64,000 nucleotides of DNA from Marivita sp046592965 (GCF_046592965.1 NZ_JBISBV010000006.1:186001-250000); one strand, 5' to 3'; positions 43,934 to 52,133 are shown, counted from the stretch's first letter. Notes: generated by a model from the sequence alone, not told the origin. Made by a program: numbers and translations.

Positions 43934-45196
43934 TCAGGCGCTGTCCAGCCCTCCAAGCTGCGCGGCGCGCCAGATGACGAACTGGATCGCGGCAATCGCA
44001 CCGATGGCGGTCGCCATCATGATCCAGAGCAGCGGCAACGGCCCGGACCCTGGCACCAGCACCACACCGGCGAGCGCCGACAGACCCGCGCCACCCCCCA
44101 GCATGATTGCCCCGCCAAGCCCCGATGCGGTGCCCGCAAGATGCGGGCGCACCGACAGCATCCCCGAGGTGGCGTTGGGAATGACCATGCCATTGCCCAG
44201 CCCGACAAAGGTCATGAAGCCGAAAAAGGTCCATTCCGACCCCAGACCAAGCCAGGACAGCGCAATCGACATGCCGATCCCGGTCGCGTTTATCAGTGAT
44301 CCGATGGACACCATCCGGTTGATCCCGATCCGGGCGGAGTAGCGCCCCGAGAGGAAGTTGCCCGCGAAATAGCCGATCGCCGGAGCACCGAAGAACAGGC
44401 CGAGGATCGCAGGCTCCATGCCGTAGACATCGGTGCCGACAAAGGGCGCGCCGCCCAGATAGGCAAAGAACGCCCCCGAGGCGAGGCCAGCGGCCAAGGC
44501 GTAGCCCCAGAAACGCGGACTGACGAAAAGCTCGGGATATTGCCGGAACTGCGCGCCGAGGCTCAGCCCGCTGACGGCGGCGGTTTCGCCCAGATCGGCC
44601 CATGTGAGCCACAACATTCCGACGCCAAGGCCAAGCAGCAGCCAGAAATTCGACTGCCAGCCGAACATCTGATCGAGCACGCCGCCAAAGGTCGGGCCGA
44701 TCATCGGAACGACGGCCATGCCCATCGTCACGTAGCCGATCATCGACGCGGCCTGGTTGGCCGGCACGCAATCGCGCACCACTGCGCGCGACAGCACCAT
44801 CGCGGCGACGATCACCGCCTGTGCCATGCGGAAGGCCAGAAAGCTGTAGATGTCGGGTGCGTAGATGCAGCCCAGCGTCGCCAGACAGAAGCCCACGATC
44901 CCCCACAGGATCACCGGGCGGCGGCCCATCTTGTCGGAGATCGGGCCGATCAGGATTTGCAGCACCGCGTTGACGCCAAGATAAACCGCGACCGACAGTT
45001 GCATCAGGCGGTATTCGGTTTCGAAATACGCGGTCATGTTGGGCAGGGACGGCAAGAAGATATTCATCGCCAACGCTGAAATTCCTGACAGGAGGATCAG
45101 TGTGACAATATGCGGCGGAGTGGTGCGGTCGAGAAACCTGACCTTACTGGCGTAGCTCATTGCCATTCGGTACGCTTGGGGTGCGGGATTGTCCAT
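43934..45196 (-). CDS. Multidrug efflux MFS transporter (Bcr/CflA family)
   Basis: This protein of about 420 aa has 12 hydrophobic segments. It has the loop 2-3 motif GPISDKMGRRPVILWG and the Bcr/CflA-type opening RTTPPHIVTLILLSGISALAMNIFLPSLPNM. It should export a drug-like or small organic molecule by proton antiport. Several starts are possible (ATG 45196, 45166, 45160); none has a clear Shine-Dalgarno sequence. It is encoded between the regulator and pccB, reading away from pccB, and its promoter region is shared with the TTTGCA boxes. It may therefore be co-regulated with propionyl-CoA metabolism. Confidence 0.9.
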   Translation of the reverse strand: MDNPAPQAYRMAMSYASKVRFLDRTTPPHIVTLILLSGISALAMNIFLPSLPNMTAYFETEYRLMQLSVAVYLGVNAVLQILIGPISDKMGRRPVILWGIVGFCLATLGCIYAPDIYSFLAFRMAQAVIVAAMVLSRAVVRDCVPANQAASMIGYVTMGMAVVPMIGPTFGGVLDQMFGWQSNFWLLLGLGVGMLWLTWADLGETAAVSGLSLGAQFRQYPELFVSPRFWGYALAAGLASGAFFAYLGGAPFVGTDVYGMEPAILGLFFGAPAIGYFAGNFLSGRYSARIGINRMVSIGSLINATGIGMSIALSWLGLGSEWTFFGFMTFVGLGNGMVIPNATSGMLSVRPHLAGTASGLGGAIMLGGGAGLSALAGVVLVPGSGPLPLLWIMMATAIGAIAAIQFVIWRAAQLGGLDSA

Positions 45197-45217
45197 ATTA
45201 TTGGTGTCTCGACACAA

Positions 45218-45308
45218 TTTGCAGTTTTGCAGTTTGCAAAGACTGCGATTTCCATAGTTTGCAAATTTGCTCATTAACGCTTGAGGCCGCGCTGCGCCGC
45301 AGTATTGT
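45218..45308 (+). promoter_or_regulatory. pccB promoter with ScfR-type TTTGCA boxes
   Basis: Boxes are TTTGCAG (45218), TTTGCAG (45226), TTTGCAAA (45233-45240), TTTGCAAA (45258-45265) and TTTGCTC (45266). They are followed by -35 TTGAGG (45281-45286) and -10 TATTGT (45303-45308) with a 16-base spacer. Boxes just upstream of -35 fit activation by the ScfR protein. Confidence 0.65.
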
Positions 45309-45334
45309 CCGGCCAAAGCCAAAAGGGACGGTCC

Positions 45335-46867
45335 ATGAAAGATATTCTGCAAGAGCTGGAAACCCGCCGCGCCGATGCCCGCCTTGGGGGTGGACAGAAA
45401 CGCATCGATGCACAGCACGCCCGCGGCAAGCTGACGGCGCGCGAGCGGGTCGAATTGCTGCTCGATGAAGACAGCTTTGAAGAATTCGACATGTTCGTCA
45501 CTCACCGGTCCACCGATTTCGGGATGGAGAACAACCGCCCGGCGGGCGACGGGGTGGTGACGGGTTGGGGCACGATCAACGGGCGCATGGTCTATGTGTT
45601 CTCTCAGGACTTCACGGTTCTGGGCGGCTCGGTCAGCGCGACGCATGCGATGAAGATCTGCAAGATCATGGACATGGCAATGCAGAACGGCGCGCCGGTG
45701 ATCGGGTTGAACGATTCAGGCGGCGCGCGGATTCAGGAAGGCGTCGACAGCCTTGGCGGTTACGGCGAGGTGTTCCAGCGCAACATCATGGCGTCCGGCG
45801 TGGTGCCGCAGATCAGCGTCATCATGGGGCCATGTGCCGGGGGTGCGGTCTATTCGCCAGCGATGACGGATTTCATCTTCATGGTGAAGGACACGTCCTA
45901 CATGTTCGTCACCGGCCCGGACGTGGTGAAAACCGTCACCAACGAGCAGGTCACGGCAGAAGAATTGGGCGGGGCGACAACCCATACGCGCAAATCCTCT
46001 GTCGCCGATGGTGCGTTCGAGAATGACGTGGAGGCCTTGGCCGAGGTGCGGCGGCTGGTGGATTACCTGCCGCTCAACAACCGCGAAAAACCGCCCGTGC
46101 GGCCGTTTTTCGACGATGTGGATCGGGTCGAGGCGTCGCTCGACACATTGGTGCCTGCAAACGCGAACACGCCCTATGACATGAAAGAGCTGATCCACAA
46201 GCTGGCCGACGAGGCCGATTTCTATGAGATTCAGGAAGAGTTCGCCAAGAACATCGTCACCGGGTTTATCCGGCTGGAGGGGCAGACCGTGGGCGTCGTC
46301 GCCAATCAGCCGATGGTTCTGGCGGGCGTTTTGGATATCGACTCTTCGCGCAAGGCGGCGCGGTTCGTGCGCTTCTGCGATTGCTTTGGCATCCCGATCC
46401 TGACGCTGGTGGACGTTCCGGGGTTCCTGCCGGGAACGTCTCAGGAGTTCAACGGCGTCATCAAGCACGGTGCGAAACTGCTGTTTGCCTATGGCGAGGC
46501 GACGGTGCCCAAGGTCACGGTGATCACCCGCAAGGCCTATGGCGGGGCCTATGACGTGATGGCGTCAAAGCATCTGCGCGCCGATATGAACTATGCCTGG
46601 CCGACGGCTCAGATCGCCGTGATGGGGGCCAAGGGCGCGACCGAGATCATCCACCGCGCCGATCTGGGCGACGAGGAAAAGATCGCGGCCCACGCCGCCG
46701 AGTACGAAGACCGCTTTGCCAATCCGTTTGTGGCCGCCGAGCGTGGCTTTATCGACGAGGTGATCCAGCCGCGTTCCACCCGCAAGCGGGTGGCGCGGGC
46801 CTTTGCGGCGCTGCGCTCGAAGAAACAGGATATGCCGTGGAAGAAGCACGATAACATTCCGTTGTGA
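45335..46867 (+). CDS. pccB: Propionyl-CoA carboxylase beta subunit
   Basis: This 510-aa carboxyltransferase has the N-lobe ARGKLTARERVELLLDEDSFEEFD, acyl-CoA/biotin oxyanion segments GLNDSGGARIQEG and MGPCAGGAVYSPAMTDF, and the C-lobe VDVPGFLPGTSQEFNGVIKHGAKLLFAY. It transfers CO2 from carboxybiotin on PccA to propionyl-CoA, giving (S)-methylmalonyl-CoA. The start is ATG 45335 (MKDILQELETRRAD). It is separated from pccA by four short genes over 1.9 kb and is preceded by the ScfR-box promoter. Confidence 0.96.
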   Translation: MKDILQELETRRADARLGGGQKRIDAQHARGKLTARERVELLLDEDSFEEFDMFVTHRSTDFGMENNRPAGDGVVTGWGTINGRMVYVFSQDFTVLGGSVSATHAMKICKIMDMAMQNGAPVIGLNDSGGARIQEGVDSLGGYGEVFQRNIMASGVVPQISVIMGPCAGGAVYSPAMTDFIFMVKDTSYMFVTGPDVVKTVTNEQVTAEELGGATTHTRKSSVADGAFENDVEALAEVRRLVDYLPLNNREKPPVRPFFDDVDRVEASLDTLVPANANTPYDMKELIHKLADEADFYEIQEEFAKNIVTGFIRLEGQTVGVVANQPMVLAGVLDIDSSRKAARFVRFCDCFGIPILTLVDVPGFLPGTSQEFNGVIKHGAKLLFAYGEATVPKVTVITRKAYGGAYDVMASKHLRADMNYAWPTAQIAVMGAKGATEIIHRADLGDEEKIAAHAAEYEDRFANPFVAAERGFIDEVIQPRSTRKRVARAFAALRSKKQDMPWKKHDNIPL

Positions 46868-46909
46868 GTGAACAATGTGCGTGTGCACGCGCACGTCTTG
46901 GAGAGGGAA

Positions 46910-47308
46910 GTGGTGGCACAAGGGCGAGCTTGGCGGGGGTTCGTGGCGGGCGCATTGGCGTTGTTCGCGGTGCCTGTGTCTGCCGCTGACAGCGTTTTGG
47001 CGGTGCCGTCAGGTCAGCCGGTGACGTTTCAGGAAGTGCTGCAAGAGGCGGCGGTTTACAGGTTCCGCTTTGTCGCGCCGCAGATCGGTGCGGCGGGGCG
47101 GGAATACGAGGATGTGGAGCGGGACATGCAACATCTGTGCGAATCCTATGCGCTGCCGCGCCTGCCAGAGGGTGACGCCCAGCCCGACCAGATCGTCATA
47201 TCGCTGTCCCAGAGCGAAAGCGAATTCGGGGTCGCGGACCCGGAGATCGTTCAGTATTTCGAAGCCTACCGTGTCGAGAACGAGACCTGCATCTTGGAGT
47301 TTTTTTGA
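46910..47308 (+). CDS. Secreted protein of unknown function (DUF6497-like)
   Basis: This protein of about 132 aa has a signal peptide (MAQGRAWRGFVAGALALFAVPVSAA-like) beginning at GTG 46910 or 46913, after GAGAGGGAA. The mature part has no family I can name with certainty. The pattern VTFQEVLQEAAVYRFRFVAPQIG and HLCESYALPRL, QIVISLSQSESEFG, ETCILEFF recalls a conserved Rhodobacteraceae periplasmic family. Two Cys residues (in HLCESY and ETCIL) could form a disulfide. It follows pccB by 42 bases. Confidence 0.7.
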   Translation: MVAQGRAWRGFVAGALALFAVPVSAADSVLAVPSGQPVTFQEVLQEAAVYRFRFVAPQIGAAGREYEDVERDMQHLCESYALPRLPEGDAQPDQIVISLSQSESEFGVADPEIVQYFEAYRVENETCILEFF

Positions 47309-47467
47309 TGGTTCCACACTATGTTGCGCATCGGTGGCATCACGCGCCGCAGGCTGAGTCTTTTGCATCACAGCGACGCGCTGTGTTTGGCGATTGCACT
47401 CGTTCTGTCTGCGATTCAGGCTATCCTGCGCGCGGTTGCACCCAAGCAGCCATTACCTCGAAACGAG

Positions 47468-47516
47468 GACAGGCAGGACCCACAGGTCCTGTCGGGTCCT
47501 GTGAGCCTGACAGGAG
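47468..47516 (+). promoter_or_regulatory. Mutually exclusive hairpins covering a ribosome binding site
   Basis: Structure A: CAGGACC (47474-47480) pairs with GGTCCTG (47485-47491), and TCCTGT (47497-47502) pairs with ACAGGA (47510-47515), masking the AGGAG at 47512-47516. Structure B: CAGGACCC (47474-47481) pairs with GGGTCCTG (47494-47501), freeing the site. GACAGG (47468-47473) can also pair with CCTGTC (47488-47493). Confidence 0.5.
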
Positions 47517-47522
47517 ATCAAG

Positions 47523-47669
47523 TTGTCCAAGAGCATTAAACTACTCGCCGCGTGCGGACTTTTTGCGGCATTGTCCGCATGTGCCCAGCAACCGGCTGAA
47601 GAGGAATTCGTGGTCATCACCCCCGAGCCTATCAGCCAGGAGCCTATGCAGACCGGCAAATACAAGTAA
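47523..47669 (+). CDS. Small lipoprotein, 48 aa
   Basis: An ORF starting at TTG 47523, six bases after AGGAG, encodes a lipoprotein signal (KSIKLLAACGLFAALSAC, lipobox LSAC). The mature peptide is short and acidic (AQQPAEEEFVVITPEP and so on to QTGKYK). Function is unknown. The leader contains competing hairpins that could hide the AGGAG, so translation may be regulated. A good intrinsic terminator lies ten bases after the stop. Similar tiny lipoproteins are frequent in this bacterial group (from memory). Confidence 0.7.
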   Translation: MSKSIKLLAACGLFAALSACAQQPAEEEFVVITPEPISQEPMQTGKYK

Positions 47670-47678
47670 GCCAGCGGC

Positions 47679-47707
47679 AGGGCGGGCGCCTGCGCTCGCC
47701 CTGTTTT
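47679..47707 (+). terminator. Intrinsic terminator after the small lipoprotein gene
   Basis: A 10-bp stem AGGGCGGGCG / CGCTCGCCCT (one G-T wobble) with a 4-base loop is followed by GTTTT. It ends the pccB-side transcript before the next small gene. Confidence 0.7.
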
Positions 47708-47732
47708 GCCGCCCTTGCGCGATGGGGGCATC

Positions 47733-48092
47733 ATGCTGAAACATCGCGGCTTTCCCGGTCGTCTTCCGGGCACAGATCATCAATTCGTCGTGCGGCGGGC
47801 CAACCCCAAGGGTGTGACGCCGCTCAAGCGACTGGAGCGGTATCGCGACCGGCGCCCCGGTGACAAGCGCGCGGATGCGGCCTTCATGGCCGCGCTGTGG
47901 CAGTGTTTTGGCACCGAACCGTTCGAGCGGGGCAATCTCGATGCGGGACGGCTGAGCTGGCTGTTCGGGCGTGAAGTGCTGCCATATGACGATCCGTTCG
48001 ATCCCGCGAGCTATGAGTCGCGCTTGATCATCAACGAGCCCGTGGCCCGTGTGTCCTTCCCGGATGCCTTTGATGACGAGGATTGGGCGTGA
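47733..48092 (+). CDS. Conserved hypothetical protein, 119 aa
   Basis: This soluble 119-aa protein is basic at its N terminus (KHRGFPGRLPGTDHQFVVRRANPKG) and acidic at its C terminus (SFPDAFDDEDWA). I do not recognise a family. It has no signal peptide or membrane segment. The start is ATG 47733 after GGGGG. It lies between two intrinsic terminators, so it should have its own promoter or depend on read-through. Confidence 0.65.
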   Translation: MLKHRGFPGRLPGTDHQFVVRRANPKGVTPLKRLERYRDRRPGDKRADAAFMAALWQCFGTEPFERGNLDAGRLSWLFGREVLPYDDPFDPASYESRLIINEPVARVSFPDAFDDEDWA

Positions 48093-48234
48093 AATCGCCT
48101 ATCGACATAGCTTACGCGCGGGAAAGCGCCGATACCTTAGGTTGTATATCATCAATGATTGACGCCTTTCGCGGTTGTGTCACAGTGGATGTGTTCCTAG
48201 TGACATGGCGCTGGCAGATTGCGCTAAATGTTCA

Positions 48235-48295
48235 CCGTTACCCTTCCCTTGTCGGGCGCCTTGGTCACACCCCATGCCAAGCGCCCGACTTTTTT
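48235..48295 (+). ncRNA. Candidate short non-coding RNA ending in a strong terminator
   Basis: GTGACA (48200-48205) and GCTAAA (48223-48228) have 17-base spacing and predict a start near 48235. A C/U-rich single-stranded stretch (ACCCTTCCCTT) then precedes a stem GTCGGGCGC / GCGCCCGAC extended by TTGG / CCAA and followed by six T residues. The roughly 60-nt transcript would resemble a short Hfq-type sRNA. It could instead be an attenuator for the downstream lipoprotein gene. Confidence 0.4.
48251..48295 (+). terminator. Strong intrinsic terminator in the pccB-pccA interval
   Basis: Stem GTCGGGCGC / GCGCCCGAC (9 bp) extended by TTGG / CCAA across a bulged C, loop of about 12 bases, then TTTTTT. 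It is not directly behind any CDS. Confidence 0.85.
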
Positions 48296-48453
48296 GTGCG
48301 CCGCCCTGACGGCCGCGCCGCAGGGCGTTCCAAGGGCCATGGTCTAGAGCGGCGATCCGCCCAAATTTCCGTGCGGCGAAGATCTGGCTGGAACTTCCAG
48401 TGGGGCCGGGGTGTTACTTGCCCAGAGGTATCCACATTCAGAGGAGTCAACCG

Positions 48454-48669
48454 ATGGACCGTCAAAGCCGTAACTCAAAACTCATTCTCGCAACCTGCGC
48501 ATTGCTCGGCCTTGCGGCCTGCGGTGACACAATCGGCGAGCAGGCGCTTGGTGGCGGTGCTGCCGGTGCCGGCGTCTCGGCTGTTGCGGGCGGCGACCTG
48601 CTCACCGGCGCGGCCGTCGGGGCAGCGGGCAACGTTGCTTACTGCCAGACCTATCCTGACCGCTGCTGA
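48454..48669 (+). CDS. Small glycine-rich lipoprotein, 71 aa
   Basis: This 71-aa protein has a lipoprotein signal (MDRQSRNSKLILATCALLGLAAC, lipobox LAAC) and a Gly/Ala-rich mature part (EQALGGGAAGAGVSAVAGGDLLTGAAVGAAG). That stretch resembles the glycine-zipper-like segments of membrane-associated small lipoproteins. The C terminus YCQTYPDRC has two Cys residues. Function is unknown. It is preceded by GAGGAGTCAACCG and followed by a terminator; pccA begins 127 bases downstream. Confidence 0.75.
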   Translation: MDRQSRNSKLILATCALLGLAACGDTIGEQALGGGAAGAGVSAVAGGDLLTGAAVGAAGNVAYCQTYPDRC

Positions 48670-48702
48670 CGCGGCCAGTTCAAACATCCAATCACGGTTT
48701 TC

Positions 48703-48736
48703 GACCGTCAGGGCCCCGCGCCTTGGCGGTCTTTTT
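48703..48736 (+). terminator. Intrinsic terminator after the glycine-rich lipoprotein gene
   Basis: GACCG (48703-48707) pairs with CGGTC (48727-48731), followed by TTTTT; the inner CAGGGCCCCGCGCCTTGG adds further weak pairing. It lies 60 bp before pccA. Confidence 0.65.
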
Positions 48737-48795
48737 CATGCCATCGCTTCGGGACGCGTTCCGGGCCAAGAAACGACTGACGGAAAGGGACGTTT

Positions 48796-50796
48796 ATGTT
48801 CGACAAGATCCTGATTGCCAACCGGGGCGAAATTGCCTGCCGGGTCATCAAGACCGCCCGCAAGATGGGCATCAAGACGGTGGCGATCTATTCCGATGCC
48901 GACAAGAACGCGCTGCATGTGGAGATGGCCGACGAGGCGGTGCATATCGGCCCGCCACCGGCGAACCAGTCTTACATCGTCATCGACAAGGTGATGGACG
49001 CCATTCGCCAGACCGGCGCGCAGGCGGTGCATCCGGGCTATGGCTTCCTGTCGGAGAACCCGAAATTCGCGCAGGCCTTGGAGGCCGAGGGCGTGGCCTT
49101 CATCGGCCCGCCGGTGAAAGCGATCGAGGCGATGGGGGACAAGATCACCTCGAAGAAACTCGCGCAGGAGGCCAATGTCTCGACGGTGCCCGGCTATATG
49201 GGCTTGATCGAGGATGCCGAGGAGGCGGTGAAGATCTCCAACGAGGTCGGCTATCCGGTGATGATCAAGGCATCCGCAGGCGGCGGCGGCAAGGGGATGC
49301 GGATCGCCTGGAACGACGACGAGGCGCGCGAGGGGTTTCAAAGCTCAAAGAACGAGGCGGCGTCGTCTTTCGGGGATGACCGGATCTTCATCGAGAAATT
49401 TGTCACGCAACCCCGCCATATCGAGATCCAGGTTCTATGCGACGCGCACGGCAACGGGATTTACCTGAACGAGCGCGAATGTTCGATCCAGCGCCGCAAC
49501 CAGAAGGTTGTCGAGGAAGCGCCGAGCCCGTTTCTGGACGAAGCCACCCGCAAGGCGATGGGCGAACAGTCCGTCGCGCTGGCCAAGGCGGTGGGCTACA
49601 CGAGCGCCGGGACCGTGGAATTCATCGTCGATGGCGACAAGAACTTCTATTTCCTGGAGATGAACACCCGCTTGCAGGTGGAACACCCCGTCACCGAACT
49701 GATCACCGGTGTGGATCTGGTGGAGCAGATGATCCGTGTCGCAAACGGCGAAAAGCTGTCGATGACCCAAGGTGAGGTGCCGATCAACGGCTGGGCCATC
49801 GAGAACCGGCTTTACGCCGAAGACCCGTATCGCGGGTTTCTGCCGTCAATCGGTCGGCTGACCCGCTATCGCCCCCCCGAGGAGGGCGAGATGGGGGCTG
49901 GGATCGTGCGCAACGACACCGGTGTGTTCGAGGGCGGCGAGATCTCGATGTATTACGACCCGATGATCGCGAAGCTTTGCACCTGGGCGCCGACGCGGGG
50001 CGAGGCCATCGAAGTGATGCGCACCGCTCTGGACAGTTTCGAGGTCGAGGGGATCGGGCATAACCTGCCATTCCTGAGCGCGGTGATGGATCATCCGAAA
50101 TTCGTGTCGGGCGACATGACAACGGCCTTTATCGAGGAAGAATATCCCGACGGCTTTGAGGGTGTGGAACTGGGCGAGGACGTTCTGCGCCGGATCGTTG
50201 CGGCGACGGCGGCGATGAACCGGGTGGCCGAAATTCGCCGCGCGCGCATTTCCGGCACGCTCGACAATCACGAGCGCCGCGTCGGCGAGGAGTGGAACGT
50301 CGCGCTTCAGGGGCGCGATTTCGACGTGACGATTGCCGCCGACAAGGGCGGCTCGACCGTTCGGTTCGCGGACGGGACGGAAATGCGGGTTTCGGGCGAC
50401 TGGACTCCGGGCGATCCGCTGGCGCGGATGAGCGTGGATGATGCCCCCTTGGTGATGAAGGTCGGCAAGGTGTCGGGCGGCTTCCGCATCCGTTCGCGCG
50501 GGGCCGATCTCAAGGTGCATGTGCGCACGCCCCGTCAGGCCGAACTGGCGCGCCTGATGCCGGAAAAAGTGGCCGCCGACACGTCGATGATGCTGCTCTG
50601 CCCGATGCCAGGATTGATCGTGAAGGTCGATGTCGAAGAGGGCGACGAGGTGCAGATCGGTCAGGCGCTGTGCACCGTCGAGGCGATGAAGATGGAAAAC
50701 ATCCTGCGCGCCGAGCGCAAGGGCACCGTCTCAAAGATCAACGCCGCCGCAGGAGACAGCCTTGCGGTGGACGATGTGATCATGGAGTTCGAATAA
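48796..50796 (+). CDS. pccA: Propionyl-CoA carboxylase alpha subunit (biotin carboxylase / BCCP)
   Basis: This 666-aa protein has a biotin carboxylase domain (residues 1-450): KILIANRGEIACRVIKTARKMG, ATP-grasp loop KASAGGGGKGMRI, and FLEMNTRLQVEHPVTELITG. A linking BT-type domain follows. The C-terminal biotinyl domain has Lys632 in VEAMKMENIL as the biotin site. It carboxylates its own biotin with ATP and bicarbonate for PccB. GGAAAGGGACG precedes the ATG. The domain order and length match PccA rather than AccC. It is followed four bases later by a small membrane-protein gene. Confidence 0.96.
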   Translation: MFDKILIANRGEIACRVIKTARKMGIKTVAIYSDADKNALHVEMADEAVHIGPPPANQSYIVIDKVMDAIRQTGAQAVHPGYGFLSENPKFAQALEAEGVAFIGPPVKAIEAMGDKITSKKLAQEANVSTVPGYMGLIEDAEEAVKISNEVGYPVMIKASAGGGGKGMRIAWNDDEAREGFQSSKNEAASSFGDDRIFIEKFVTQPRHIEIQVLCDAHGNGIYLNERECSIQRRNQKVVEEAPSPFLDEATRKAMGEQSVALAKAVGYTSAGTVEFIVDGDKNFYFLEMNTRLQVEHPVTELITGVDLVEQMIRVANGEKLSMTQGEVPINGWAIENRLYAEDPYRGFLPSIGRLTRYRPPEEGEMGAGIVRNDTGVFEGGEISMYYDPMIAKLCTWAPTRGEAIEVMRTALDSFEVEGIGHNLPFLSAVMDHPKFVSGDMTTAFIEEEYPDGFEGVELGEDVLRRIVAATAAMNRVAEIRRARISGTLDNHERRVGEEWNVALQGRDFDVTIAADKGGSTVRFADGTEMRVSGDWTPGDPLARMSVDDAPLVMKVGKVSGGFRIRSRGADLKVHVRTPRQAELARLMPEKVAADTSMMLLCPMPGLIVKVDVEEGDEVQIGQALCTVEAMKMENILRAERKGTVSKINAAAGDSLAVDDVIMEFE

Positions 50797-50799
50797 GCC

Positions 50800-51384
50800 G
50801 TGGAACCCGTCGCCCCCCTCTATGACCCCCGCCTTGGTGCCGCTTTGGTCGGTGCCACGGTTGTGGCGTTGGGGTGGTTGGTGGCGGGCTACCGCGAGCG
50901 CGGGCGGGACCGTCGGCGCAGGCAGGAGCGCAGTGTGGATGTGCAGACCGCCCTGGTGGCGGAGATCCAGCACTACGTCGATATTCTGGGCAATCCGGCC
51001 TTCGATCTGGATCAGGCCTGGAACGACATGGTGGCGCAGATGGATGCGGACGAGCATTACGTGCCGCTGATCCCGAGCGAGCGCAACGACACGATGTTCC
51101 AGTCCATTCTGGCGGATGTGCAAATCCTGCCGGAACCGGTGATCCGGCCTGTCGTGCGCTATTACAATCAGGTGTTTGCGATCGAGGCGATGATCGAGGA
51201 TCTGCGCTCGGATCATTTCCGCGCAACGACGACGCCGCAGATTCAGCGGATTCGGATGTATACGGATTACATTTCGATGAAGAAAGAGGCCCTGACCCTA
51301 GGCAAGGATGCCTGTCGGGTCTTGGGAGAAAGCCTGAACGGCGAGCAGGTCAGTAGCCCGGGCGCGGCCCGGTCTGACCCGTGA
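50800..51384 (+). CDS. Membrane-anchored protein of unknown function, 194 aa
   Basis: This 194-aa protein starts at GTG 50800, four bases after pccA. One N-terminal membrane span (LGAALVGATVVALGWLVAGY) is followed by a strongly basic stretch (RERGRDRRRRQERS), so the C-terminal helical domain should be cytoplasmic. The domain is helical with conserved-looking ILADVQILPEPVIRPVVRYYNQVFAIEAMIEDL. I recognise no family. The tight spacing suggests translation with pccA, but it could belong to the gene block downstream. Confidence 0.6.
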   Translation: MEPVAPLYDPRLGAALVGATVVALGWLVAGYRERGRDRRRRQERSVDVQTALVAEIQHYVDILGNPAFDLDQAWNDMVAQMDADEHYVPLIPSERNDTMFQSILADVQILPEPVIRPVVRYYNQVFAIEAMIEDLRSDHFRATTTPQIQRIRMYTDYISMKKEALTLGKDACRVLGESLNGEQVSSPGAARSDP

Positions 51385-51499
51385 TCGGGGGTTGGTGCTT
51401 GATGGGTTTGTTCGACATATCACAGCCTCCGGTACGCAGCGCAGCTTTGCGCTACAGTGTTAATATAGGGTATGCGGGGCGTTCGTGCAATAATGCCGG

Positions 51500-51967
51500 T
51501 TACGGGACAATGGTCTTTCGGTCGCGGATTTCCTGCTGCCGGATGGGCATCTTGTCGATCGAACGGCTGAGTTCGCGCACGCTGAAGGGGAGCGGTTTTC
51601 GCAGCTTGATCTGGCCATCCTTGCCGATCAGCACCAGCATGAAGCCGCGCGGCCGCAGCTTGGTGCGCAGGGCGGATTTGGCGGCGGGATCGGTGTCGGT
51701 GATCACCACCACATCGCGCAGCGCCAGTTCGTCGGGCCGGTCGTTGATGAACTGCATCTGCTGCACAAATGTCGGATCGGCGGGCGAATCCGCGAACACG
51801 ATGACCGGCCGCTTGAGCCAGAGGAACCTGTCAAGATCAACATCTGCGGAGTCAAAAACGATGCCGATCCCCGGCGGGTCAAGTTCTTGCGAGGTGTCGG
51901 CGGCAGAGACCCCCATCGGCGCAACCAGAGCCGCGAGGGCCAGCAGGAATGGTATCGGTTTGTTCAT
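51500..51967 (-). CDS. Secreted DUF4174-type protein
   Basis: This 155-aa protein has a signal peptide (MNKPIPFLLALAALVAPMGVSA). Its domain has a thioredoxin-like pattern (RPVIVFADSPADPTFVQQMQFINDRPDELALRDVVVITDTD, then GFMLVLIGKDGQIKLRKPLPFSVRELSRSIDKMPIRQQE). The catalytic CxxC is absent. This matches DUF4174, whose function is unknown. The start is ATG 51967; the upstream reading frame lacks family features. It is convergent with the membrane-protein gene and divergent from the sulfotransferase-like gene. Confidence 0.8.
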   Translation of the reverse strand: MNKPIPFLLALAALVAPMGVSAADTSQELDPPGIGIVFDSADVDLDRFLWLKRPVIVFADSPADPTFVQQMQFINDRPDELALRDVVVITDTDPAAKSALRTKLRPRGFMLVLIGKDGQIKLRKPLPFSVRELSRSIDKMPIRQQEIRDRKTIVP

Positions 51968-52133
51968 ATTCAACAACATAGTGCGTCGCAGGCCCAAAGC
52001 GAAGGGGGCGAGCGTGCGGCACCGTGAAAATTTTAGCGTTAATCCCTTTGTCATAAAGAGGCGCGCATGATGGTGGTCCGGATCAATGTTCCGGGTCTTG
52101 CCGAGGCCCGGTCAGGGCTTGGCAGGGCGAATT

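Larger units (their letters stand above)
48093..48453. other. Gene-free region with promoter-like and terminator signals
   Basis: This 361-bp gap has no convincing ORF. It holds a promoter-like GTGACA-N17-GCTAAA (48200-48228), a strong terminator at 48251-48295 and, near its 3' end, GAGGAG (48440-48445) serving the next lipoprotein gene. Confidence 0.6.

Noticed and set aside
47321..47539. 72-aa reading frame across the pccB-side gap
   Set aside because: It runs through the CAGG/CCTG hairpin region, lacks a ribosome binding site and overlaps the better-supported lipoprotein start at 47523 in another frame.
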